Assembly (NCBI GenBank): GCA_029554925.1
Contig: JAKPUV010000345.1
Span: forward strand, 1-10,161
Reading direction: 5' to 3'
Source of the DNA: Candidatus Hydrogenedentota bacterium
GTDB lineage: Bacteria > Hydrogenedentota > Hydrogenedentia > Hydrogenedentales > CAITNO01
DNA length: 10,161 bases
The notes below the pieces were generated by a model. It did not search any database, was not told the DNA's origin, and was given only the letters and a program-made list of their open reading frames with translations. Each line of letters begins with the position of its first letter. The stretch's first letter is position 1. Shown here piece after piece: positions 6,301-10,161 of this stretch. The translations under genes were made by a program, and so were the position numbers.

Positions 6301-7252
6301 CCCGCTCGTTGTCGCGCAGCTGCTCGAGTTCCCCCTCGAGGTCGGCCCGGGCCTGGTCGGCGCGGACGGACTCCTCGCGGACGCCCTCCATCTCCTGCTG
6401 CATGCGCGCGAGCTGCTCCTCGTGCTCGATGTTCTGGAGCTGCGCCTCAAGCACCGCCTGCTCGCGCTCCTTGAGCGCGTCCTCCAGCTGCGAGAGTTTC
6501 CGGCGCGCCTCGTTGAGCGCCTCGGTCTTCTCGTCCCCCTGGCTGCGCAGCCGGTCCAGCTCCTCGTTGAGCTGCTGCTGCGACTCGGCGGCGCTGGCCG
6601 ACCGCTCCTGGAGGCTCATGACCTCGTTTTCGAGGCTGGCCACCCGCTGCTCGCGCGCCGCCAGCTCGCTCTCGGCGTCCGCGATGTCGGACTCGCGCTC
6701 CGCCAGGGTCTGCTTCATCGCCTCCAGCTCACTATGCGCCTTCTCCAGCTCCTGCGCGCGCCGCTCCTCAAGGGTGCGCAGGTTCTGCAGCTCCTCCTCC
6801 AGCTTCTTCTGCTCGTCCACGGCGTTTTCCTGCTGCGACATGAAGTGCTGCAGCTTCGCCTGGAGCTGGGCCACCGTGTCCTGGAGCGTCTCCTTCTCGA
6901 TCGCCTCGGCCTGCCGCCGCTCGAGCGTGTTTTTCAGCTTGCTCGCACGCCCCGTCTCCTCCGTCAGCAGCTGCGCCAGCTGCGAGGCCTGCTCCATGTC
7001 CAGCAGGTCGTCCAGGTCGTCCCCCGCCGCGCGCATCAGGGAAAGGCGGTGCATCAGCTTCTCGCACTCGTGCGCCGCCTCGTCCGTGCGGCCCAGGGCC
7101 GCCAGGTTCTCCGCGCGCAGGCGCAGCAGCATGGGGCTGTTCGGGAGGAAGTGCCCCACGGACTCCAGCATGGCCAGCGCATCGGCGTGGCGCGCCTGCG
7201 CCGACAGCGTGACCACCGACTCAACCCGTGTCTCGACCTCGACTGGATGCAT
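3356..7252 (-). CDS. Giant membrane-anchored coiled-coil protein with TPR-like N-terminus and C-terminal leucine-rich repeats
   Basis: I do not recognise this 1298-residue protein as a named family. Residues about 11-70 look like two TPR-type helical hairpins (ARHADALAMLES; AENLAALGRTDEAAHECEKL). About 100-710 is a Glu/Gln/Ala/Leu-rich coiled coil whose core is seven in-register 77-residue units (158-696). About 745-885 is low-complexity and Ala/Pro-rich, probably disordered. RRRRG at 917-921 precedes one hydrophobic helix (about 923-945, VVVAAVFLAILALTGVGGFLVL), and with no signal peptide this predicts a cytoplasmic N-terminus and an extracytoplasmic C-terminus. That C-terminus includes leucine-rich repeats at about 1171-1298 (ALEELKLVDTRVTDDGLGVL; ALRRLHLGNTGISGTDL), with weaker LRR-like sequence near 1005-1090. 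I chose the ATG at 7252 because GGTGGAG lies 7 bases before it. An in-frame ATG at 7321 would add 23 residues without a comparable site. The gene is convergent with the PHP gene and divergent from the 7391 gene. A scaffold or envelope-linking role is only inference. Confidence 0.88.
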   Translation of the reverse strand: MHPVEVETRVESVVTLSAQARHADALAMLESVGHFLPNSPMLLRLRAENLAALGRTDEAAHECEKLMHRLSLMRAAGDDLDDLLDMEQASQLAQLLTEETGRASKLKNTLERRQAEAIEKETLQDTVAQLQAKLQHFMSQQENAVDEQKKLEEELQNLRTLEERRAQELEKAHSELEAMKQTLAERESDIADAESELAAREQRVASLENEVMSLQERSASAAESQQQLNEELDRLRSQGDEKTEALNEARRKLSQLEDALKEREQAVLEAQLQNIEHEEQLARMQQEMEGVREESVRADQARADLEGELEQLRDNERAKSEALETARAELAALHDQLGERERAIQEAEERVRENERAMAALKNDFESLQSRAAEAQQSEQALAAELAQLRDNESRKSADLEKTRSDMERLRVELQEREARLREESQKNALTAEEAKALQNELQSIRSQANEFADSEKRLIDELEQLRTNERQKSQVLESARSEVDILRDQLRSQEEAVAAAEEASQQHDAALEALQNELGALRAQAATASQSEEALSQEVASLRENEAAKSEALAAAQAEMDSLRQTLLQSEKAAKEAEAVSALKQQEMDRLQNELAQLKNQAGAAQTAEQGLQQELDQLRRSEEEKNRELEQSRAEAEALKATLAEREEAAARAAAEQEESHRIIANLEHELAALRNRNMETSVSQDVLQAEVTQIQEEVKKDADLVSSPQAQQLTQILDQLKEMQKAQFEAQQQARRRAEMMAAQPDSSSGSSLQAVEPPPSPTAGQAGTGLETALSQPSSQRQTQMDALRIAMQQSSRRVPGQRPPAAPGGAQPPRGGNQLDALNAALRQASGKGPAAPAAPTAPAAPAAPAAPPAGRQPAPPTPAIPPAARKPHAAPAAGEDVDEDVVEAYPKPRDTVFVYPDQSVSIAVPSRRRRGKVVVAAVFLAILALTGVGGFLVLQRPAADGTSGPAAPAGQTAAQPEGEEMLTMQFPEQSFGTLYDHNVPHTTDADWPVFGEAKGLIEYPKGAKFHLVVKKDQAKDLSPLGKLPDRALFSMWLPLLEPTEENMGILARLQGLSTLYIDQELDPALLDRLRGGMMGKTAVNCRQADALVRDMTPPGERVLNFPAEGIGYIDIRPWQQASESWQRLGSAAGAVTIPAKMEIRLEIAPGRTDLSSLASLDIMAVHTLTCEGPDITDVSMDGVAALRGILCLELSRTLVTNDGFGKIRRNTALEELKLVDTRVTDDGLGVLKNLHQLGKIHFEGAAGVTSRSIPLFRELRALRRLHLGNTGISGTDLAQLARDLPSCAITPK
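4604..4741 (-). repeat. Ala/Pro-rich low-complexity linker
   Basis: This stretch encodes residues about 838-883 of the giant protein, almost only Ala, Pro and Gly with PAAPAAPTAPAAPAAPAAPP as its core. On the plus strand it reads as tandem GGGGCCGCC/GGGGCGGCG-like units. It is probably a flexible or extended spacer between the coiled coil and the membrane helix. The DNA is a likely site of replication slippage and assembly error, so copy number may vary between strains. Confidence 0.8.
4742..4891 (-). repeat. Duplicated short helical motif in the disordered linker
   Basis: Two related 15-residue segments lie 35 residues apart in the linker of the giant protein: QMDALRIAMQQSSRR at residues 788-802 (4847-4891) and QLDALNAALRQASGK at 823-837 (4742-4786). 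Both have the pattern Q-hydrophobic-D-A-L-x-x-A-hydrophobic-x-Q-x-S and would form a short amphipathic helix inside otherwise Pro/Gly-rich sequence, as docking motifs often do. A binding role is inference. Confidence 0.6.
5165..6781 (-). repeat. Seven tandem 231-bp (77-residue) coiled-coil repeats
   Basis: Within the giant protein the motif LRxNExxKS and its relatives recur at residues 158, 235, 312, 389, 466, 543 and 620, always exactly 77 residues apart. The beginnings are LRTLEERRA, LRSQGDEKT, LRDNERAKS, LRDNESRKS, LRTNERQKS, LRENEAAKS and LRRSEEEKN. Each unit ends in a segment like ALAAELAQ or RLIDELEQ. No insertion or deletion separates the units, and 77 residues is 11 full heptads, so the a/d core runs through all seven without a phase break. 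A degenerate eighth start (IQEEVKKDA) follows at residue 697. Sequence identity between units is modest except at the LRxNE block, so this is an old protein-level repeat rather than a fresh DNA duplication. Confidence 0.9.
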
Positions 7253-7259
7253 AAGCCAA

Positions 7260-7266
7260 CTCCACC
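7260..7266 (-). promoter_or_regulatory. Ribosome binding site of the giant coiled-coil gene
   Basis: On the minus strand GGTGGAG stands 7 bases before the ATG at 7252. It decides this start over the in-frame ATG 69 bases upstream, whose encoded extension (Cys, Arg and Trp rich) does not look like the rest of the protein. Confidence 0.65.
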
Positions 7267-7377
7267 TGTGTTCCCGGCAAGACCCCCTGTAGCATAAGGA
7301 TTTAGAAGGGGCTTTTTCCACTTGTCGCGGCCCCGCGGGCCAAGTCTGCTATGCTGTGCCCGGGACGGGCCGTCCGG

Positions 7378-7386
7378 AAAGGAGGT
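7378..7386 (+). promoter_or_regulatory. Strong ribosome binding site of the 7391 gene
   Basis: AAAGGAGGT is a near-perfect complement to the 16S rRNA 3' end and ends 4 bases before the ATG at 7391. It is the best Shine-Dalgarno site in the window and rules out the in-frame start at 7322. Confidence 0.75.
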
Positions 7387-7390
7387 CGCC

Positions 7391-7894
7391 ATGCCGGTTT
7401 TCAGGGAGGAGCAGCGGTATCCGCGCTGGGTGTATCTGCTTGCGGCGGCCGCGTTTTTCGGGGCGCTGTTCGCCGAGGCTGTGGAAACCCTGTCGTCCGG
7501 CCGGGGCGGCGGGCCCTATGAGTGGATCCCCGGCGTTCTGGGGGCGACGGCGGGCATGCTGATCCTCAACCTTCTCTTCATGGCCACCGAGGTCACGCGC
7601 ACCGAGCTCGTGGTGACCATGGGCCGGTTTTTCCCCCTCTACCGCCGGCGTGTGGCGCTGGCGGACATCCTGGAGGTCCGCGCCGTCACCTACCGCCCCC
7701 TGCGCGACGCCGGGGGCTGGGGCATCCGCTGGGGGCGTTTCGAGGGCAGCCGCTGCGCTTTCCTCAACGCCCGCGGCGACCGGGGGGTCTTTTTGAACCT
7801 CCGGAACGGAAAACGCCTCATCATCGGCTCCCAGAATGCCGAGGCGCTGGCGGAGGCTGTGTCGCGCGAGGCGGGCCTTTCGGCACAGGTTTGA
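7391..7894 (+). CDS. Two-helix membrane protein with PH-like soluble tail, function unknown
   Basis: This 167-residue protein has no function I can name. Residues about 13-30 (WVYLLAAAAFFGALFAEA) and 47-66 (PGVLGATAGMLILNLLFMAT) are hydrophobic helices joined by a Gly-rich loop. The remaining roughly 100 residues are soluble and look like alternating beta strands (TELVVTMGRFFPLYRRRVALADILEVRAV). They include the striking segment YRPLRDAGGWGIRWG at 101-115, then GVFLNLRNGKRLIIGSQNAEALAEAV at 132-157. A strand-rich core ending in 'LxxGKRLxIGSxxxxxLxxAI' recalls small membrane proteins with bacterial PH-like domains; this comparison is from memory. The tail is probably cytoplasmic. The start is set by AAAGGAGGT just upstream. 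It diverges from the giant coiled-coil gene and may share regulation with it. The downstream ATPase has its own promoter, so the two need not be linked functionally. Confidence 0.8.
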   Translation: MPVFREEQRYPRWVYLLAAAAFFGALFAEAVETLSSGRGGGPYEWIPGVLGATAGMLILNLLFMATEVTRTELVVTMGRFFPLYRRRVALADILEVRAVTYRPLRDAGGWGIRWGRFEGSRCAFLNARGDRGVFLNLRNGKRLIIGSQNAEALAEAVSREAGLSAQV

Positions 7895-7920
7895 TAAGCC
7901 TTTCCGCCGTTGGCTATCAT
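7891..7920 (+). promoter_or_regulatory. Sigma-70-like promoter for the ABC ATPase gene
   Basis: TTGATA (7891-7896), an 18-base spacer and TATCAT (7915-7920) each match the sigma-70 consensus at five of six positions. The -35 element overlaps the TGA stop of the preceding gene. It lies 56 bases before the ATG at 7977, giving a short leader of about 50 bases. It is the most convincing promoter in the window, though consensus rules may differ in this organism. Confidence 0.5.
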
Positions 7921-7976
7921 CGCGGACGCGGCAGCGCGCTGACATTGCCGCATTCCAACAGGAGGCCCCGACCCGC

Positions 7977-9077
7977 ATGGCCCGCGTTGAACTGAGAAAC
8001 CTGTGCAAGACCTATCCGGGCGGTGTTCAGGCGGTCCGGGACGTGAGCCTCACGGTGGAGGACGGGGAGTTTGTGGTGCTGGTGGGGCCGTCGGGCTGCG
8101 GCAAGTCCACCACGCTGCGCATGATCGCCGGGTTGGAGGAGGCCGACTCGGGGGACATTCTCATCGGGGACCGGGTGGTGAACGATGTCGCCCCGAAGGA
8201 CCGCGACATCGCCATGGTCTTCCAGAACTACGCCCTGTACCCGCACATGACGGTGTACAAGAACATGGCGTTCGGGCTCATGCTGCGCAAGTATCCCCGG
8301 GCGGAGATCGACCGGCGGGTCCGCGAGGCGGCGGAGATTCTTGGCATCTCGGAACTGCTGGACCGGCGTCCCAAGGCCCTGTCGGGCGGGCAGCGGCAGC
8401 GCGTGGCCGTGGGCCGCGCCATCGTGCGCCAGCCCAAGGTCTTCCTGTTCGACGAGCCGCTTTCCAACCTCGACGCCAAGCTGCGCGTGCAGATGCGCGC
8501 CGAAATCTCCAAGCTTCACCAGCGCCTCGGCGCCACCATGGTCTACGTCACCCACGACCAGGTGGAGGCGATGACCATGGGCGACCGCATTGTGGTCATG
8601 CTGGACGGCGTGATTCAGCAGGTGGCCCCGCCGCTGGAACTGTACCGCCGTCCGGTCAACCGCTTCGTCGCGGGATTCATCGGCAGCCCGCCCATGAACA
8701 TGATCCCCGGCCGGCTGGAACCGGAGGGGGAGGGGCTGGCCTTCACGAACGGCGACATCCGCCTGGCCGTGCCGCCGGAGAAGGGGGCGCGGCTCCAGGG
8801 CCTTTCCGGGCGGCCGGTGGTCCTCGGCCTCCGGCCGGAGCATCTGCGGGCGGGCGTCCCCGGACAGGGGCGCCCCGGCGCGGTCATCCATGCGGTGGTC
8901 GAGGTGGTCGAGCCGATGGGTTCGGAAATCAACCTGTACCTCAACGCAAAGGGCGTCGTCCTCAACGCCCGGGTCCACCTGGACCGGGAACCCGACGTCA
9001 ACGCGCCGTACGCGTTGGACGCGGACATGGGCGCGGCGCATTTCTTCGATGCGGACACCGGAAACACCCTGGTCTGA
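7977..9077 (+). CDS. Sugar-type ABC importer ATPase (MalK/UgpC/MsmX family)
   Basis: This 366-residue cytoplasmic protein is the ATP-hydrolysing subunit of a carbohydrate-uptake (CUT1-type) transporter. The nucleotide-binding domain (1-235) is complete: Walker A GPSGCGKST 37-45, Q-loop Gln83 in MVFQNYALYPHMTV, signature LSGGQRQR 135-142, Walker B VFLFDEP 155-161 with catalytic Glu160, D-loop SNLD 163-166 and switch His193. The rest is the regulatory TOBE/MOBE region, beginning with FIGSPPMNMIPG (234-245) and including LGLRPEHL (283-290), both typical of this family. Length matches MalK/UgpC (about 360-370). The ATG at 7977 follows AGGAGG at 7960-7965 (spacing 11); upstream in-frame sequence does not resemble the family. 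No permease or binding protein gene lies in the visible flanks, so it may be a shared ATPase like MsmX serving several transporters, but genes beyond 10161 are not visible. The substrate cannot be deduced. Confidence 0.93.
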   Translation: MARVELRNLCKTYPGGVQAVRDVSLTVEDGEFVVLVGPSGCGKSTTLRMIAGLEEADSGDILIGDRVVNDVAPKDRDIAMVFQNYALYPHMTVYKNMAFGLMLRKYPRAEIDRRVREAAEILGISELLDRRPKALSGGQRQRVAVGRAIVRQPKVFLFDEPLSNLDAKLRVQMRAEISKLHQRLGATMVYVTHDQVEAMTMGDRIVVMLDGVIQQVAPPLELYRRPVNRFVAGFIGSPPMNMIPGRLEPEGEGLAFTNGDIRLAVPPEKGARLQGLSGRPVVLGLRPEHLRAGVPGQGRPGAVIHAVVEVVEPMGSEINLYLNAKGVVLNARVHLDREPDVNAPYALDADMGAAHFFDADTGNTLV

Positions 9078-9111
9078 GCCGCCGGAATGCGGCGCCGACA
9101 CCCCCTCCGGG

Positions 9112-10014
9112 ATGGTCTTTGACATCCAGCGGATGTGCGTCCACGACGGACCCGGCATCCGCACCGTGGTGTTTCTCAAGGGTTGCCCCCTGCGCTGCGC
9201 CTGGTGCCACAACCCCGAGGGCATGGACCCGCGCCCCCAGCTGCTCTACCACGCCGCCGCCTGCGTCCAGTGCGGAAAATGCGCCGAAGTCTGCCCGGAG
9301 GGCGTCCACCGGTTTGACGCCGAAACGGGGCACCGTCTCGACCGGTCGCGGTGCCGGGCGTGCTTCGCCTGCGTGGACGCCTGCTGCACGGGGGCGCTGA
9401 CCCGCACGGGCCGCGACATGACCGTGGCCGAGGTGATGGCGGAGGCGCTGCGGGACAGGCCGTTCTACGACGCCACCGGCGGCGGGATCACCCTCAGCGG
9501 CGGCGAGCCCCTGGCCCAGCCCGCCTTCGCGCGCGCCCTGCTGGCCGCCGCGCGCGCGGCGGGCGTGCACACCTGCGTGGAGACTTCCTGCGCCGTTCCC
9601 TGGGCCGCCCTCAAGGGGGTGCTGCCTGTGACGGACCTGTTCCTGGCGGACCTCAAGGAGACGGACCCCGCGCTGCACGCGCGTTACACGGGACGGGACA
9701 ACCGCCGCATCCTGGCGAACCTCCGCGCGCTCGACCGCGCCGGGGCCGCGCTGGTGCTGCGGTGTCCCCTGGTGCCCGGCGCGACCCTGCGCGGGGACCA
9801 TCTGGAGGCGCTGGCCGCCTTCGTGAAAAGCTTGCACCGTCCCCCGGAGGTGCATATCATGGCCTACCATCCGGGCGGTCTGGCGAAACGGGAACCCCTC
9901 GGCGGCGTGCCGCCGTTGCCGCCGCCGCCCGGCGTGCCCATGCACTGGCAGGAGGCGGAGGCCGCCGCGGAGCGGCTGCGCCGGCTCGGCGTGGGCAGGG
10001 TGCGCGCCGTGTAG
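9112..10014 (+). CDS. Glycyl-radical enzyme activating protein (radical SAM, PflA-like)
   Basis: This 300-residue iron-sulfur protein uses S-adenosylmethionine to install the glycyl radical on a partner enzyme under anoxic conditions. The start VFDIQRMCVHDGPGIRTVVFLKGCPLRCAWCHNPEG contains the radical SAM CxxxCxxC motif (C25, C29, C32). Two ferredoxin-type clusters follow, as in the larger activases: C51-C54-C57-C61 and C81-C84-C87-C91. SGGEP at 129-133 is the SAM-binding GGE motif. That arrangement fits activases of PFL-like, glycerol/diol dehydratase-like and decarboxylase glycyl radical enzymes rather than the short E. coli PflA; the partner cannot be told. Near the end, the HIMAYH segment is followed by a proline-rich stretch (VPPLPPPPGVP). 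The ATG at 9112 lies 34 bases after the ATPase stop and has no visible Shine-Dalgarno site. It is chosen because homologues begin right before FDIQR. No glycyl radical enzyme gene is in the window. Confidence 0.92.
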   Translation: MVFDIQRMCVHDGPGIRTVVFLKGCPLRCAWCHNPEGMDPRPQLLYHAAACVQCGKCAEVCPEGVHRFDAETGHRLDRSRCRACFACVDACCTGALTRTGRDMTVAEVMAEALRDRPFYDATGGGITLSGGEPLAQPAFARALLAAARAAGVHTCVETSCAVPWAALKGVLPVTDLFLADLKETDPALHARYTGRDNRRILANLRALDRAGAALVLRCPLVPGATLRGDHLEALAAFVKSLHRPPEVHIMAYHPGGLAKREPLGGVPPLPPPPGVPMHWQEAEAAAERLRRLGVGRVRAV

Positions 10015-10041
10015 CGGAACCAGGACCGGAGAAACGACCCC

Positions 10042-10161
10042 ATGCGCGAAATCCAGCTGATCGAGACCTTCCTCGCCGAGGCCGCGGAATATGTCCGGGA
10101 AAAGTACGGCCGCCGCGAGATGATCACCGTGGCCTCCAAGGGCGACCCCAGCGACCTGCTG
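10042..10161 (+). CDS. Probable inositol-monophosphatase-family protein (5' end only)
   Basis: An open frame of 40 codons begins at the ATG at 10042 and runs off the right edge. It is preceded by GGAG at 10028-10031 (spacing 10). The peptide starts MREIQLIETFLAEAAEYVRE and ends VASKGDPSDLL. An amphipathic first helix followed by 'xxKGDPSDLL' resembles the N-terminus of inositol monophosphatase/bisphosphate nucleotidase family proteins, where K-x-x-x-DLVTEVD leads into the first metal-binding region. The diagnostic DPxDGT motif would lie beyond the window, so the family call is tentative. It follows the activase by 27 bases and is probably in the same transcript. Confidence 0.6.
   Translation, partial: MREIQLIETFLAEAAEYVREKYGRREMITVASKGDPSDLL

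Larger units (their letters stand above)
7253..7390. promoter_or_regulatory. Divergent intergenic promoter region
   Basis: The 138 bases between the two divergent start codons include an AT-richer patch (about 7291-7327) unlike the surrounding coding DNA. On the minus strand a candidate promoter has TGGAAA (7315-7320), an 18-base spacer and TATGCT (7291-7296), 38 bases before the coding start at 7252. On the plus strand TGCTATGCT (7347-7355) has the form of an extended -10 element, 35 bases before the ATG at 7391; the nearest -35-like TTGTCG is 22 bases away, too far for a standard promoter. Both -10 candidates are the same hexamer, TATGCT. These are pattern matches only. Confidence 0.4.

Noticed and set aside
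6074..6322. Evenly spaced 18-base direct repeats resembling a CRISPR or iteron array
   Set aside because: The 231-base spacing is a whole number of codons, the repeats lie in frame inside a coding gene, and they are explained by the repeated LRDNE peptide.
4551..7292. A 913-codon open frame on the plus strand opposite the coiled-coil gene, rich in Ser, Arg, Cys and Ala
   Set aside because: It is a by-product of composition: the CTG, GAG, GCG and CGC codons of a coiled coil read as stop-free codons on the other strand. The translation has no domain-like pattern, and the minus-strand frame has clear domains and a good ribosome-binding site.
7253..7321. N-terminal extension of the giant protein to an ATG at 7321
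   Set aside because: The extra 23 residues are unlike a TPR-type beginning, no comparable ribosome-binding site precedes them, and they would cover the candidate promoter. GGTGGAG before 7252 is the better start.
7836..7976. Upstream in-frame extension of the ABC ATPase to 7836
   Set aside because: It overlaps the end of the preceding gene, includes the candidate promoter, and reads as an Arg-rich sequence absent from the family. The ATG at 7977 with AGGAGG upstream begins directly with the conserved domain.

Overview
The window is a very GC-rich, gene-dense stretch of bacterial chromosome with nine protein-coding genes, two of them cut by the window edges. I see no RNA gene, insertion sequence, CRISPR array or plasmid/phage hallmark. 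The organism cannot be named from the sequence. The high GC, and a leucine-rich-repeat domain of the 'TxVTDDGLxxLKxLxxL' type that is common in Planctomycetes/PVC bacteria and some uncultured lineages such as Hydrogenedentota, make a Gram-negative bacterium of that kind a plausible but weakly supported guess.

Left part (1-3342, + strand): a riboflavin operon. The 3' end of riboflavin synthase (ribE) is followed by bifunctional ribBA, lumazine synthase (ribH), nusB and a PHP-domain phosphoesterase. RibBA makes both lumazine precursors from GTP and ribulose 5-phosphate, RibH condenses them, and RibE dismutates the lumazine to riboflavin. The genes are tightly packed: ribBA's ribosome-binding site overlaps the ribE stop codon, and the next three junctions overlap by 4, 1 and 8 bases, which suggests translational coupling. 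NusB carries an insertion compared with short homologues.

Middle (3356-7252, - strand): one giant gene for a protein of about 1298 residues, convergent with the riboflavin operon across a 13-base gap. It has a TPR-like N-terminus, a long coiled coil, an Ala/Pro-rich disordered linker, one transmembrane helix and a C-terminal leucine-rich-repeat domain. The coiled coil contains seven tandem 77-residue (11-heptad, 231-bp) units with no indel between them. This is the most unusual feature of the window.

Right part (7391-10161, + strand): diverging from the giant gene across a 138-base promoter region are a two-helix membrane protein with a soluble PH-like tail, a MalK/UgpC/MsmX-type sugar-importer ATPase with no permease beside it, a glycyl-radical-enzyme activase with no glycyl radical enzyme beside it, and the first 40 codons of a probable inositol-monophosphatase-family protein. 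The ATPase has its own good sigma-70-like promoter, and the two genes after it probably share that transcript.
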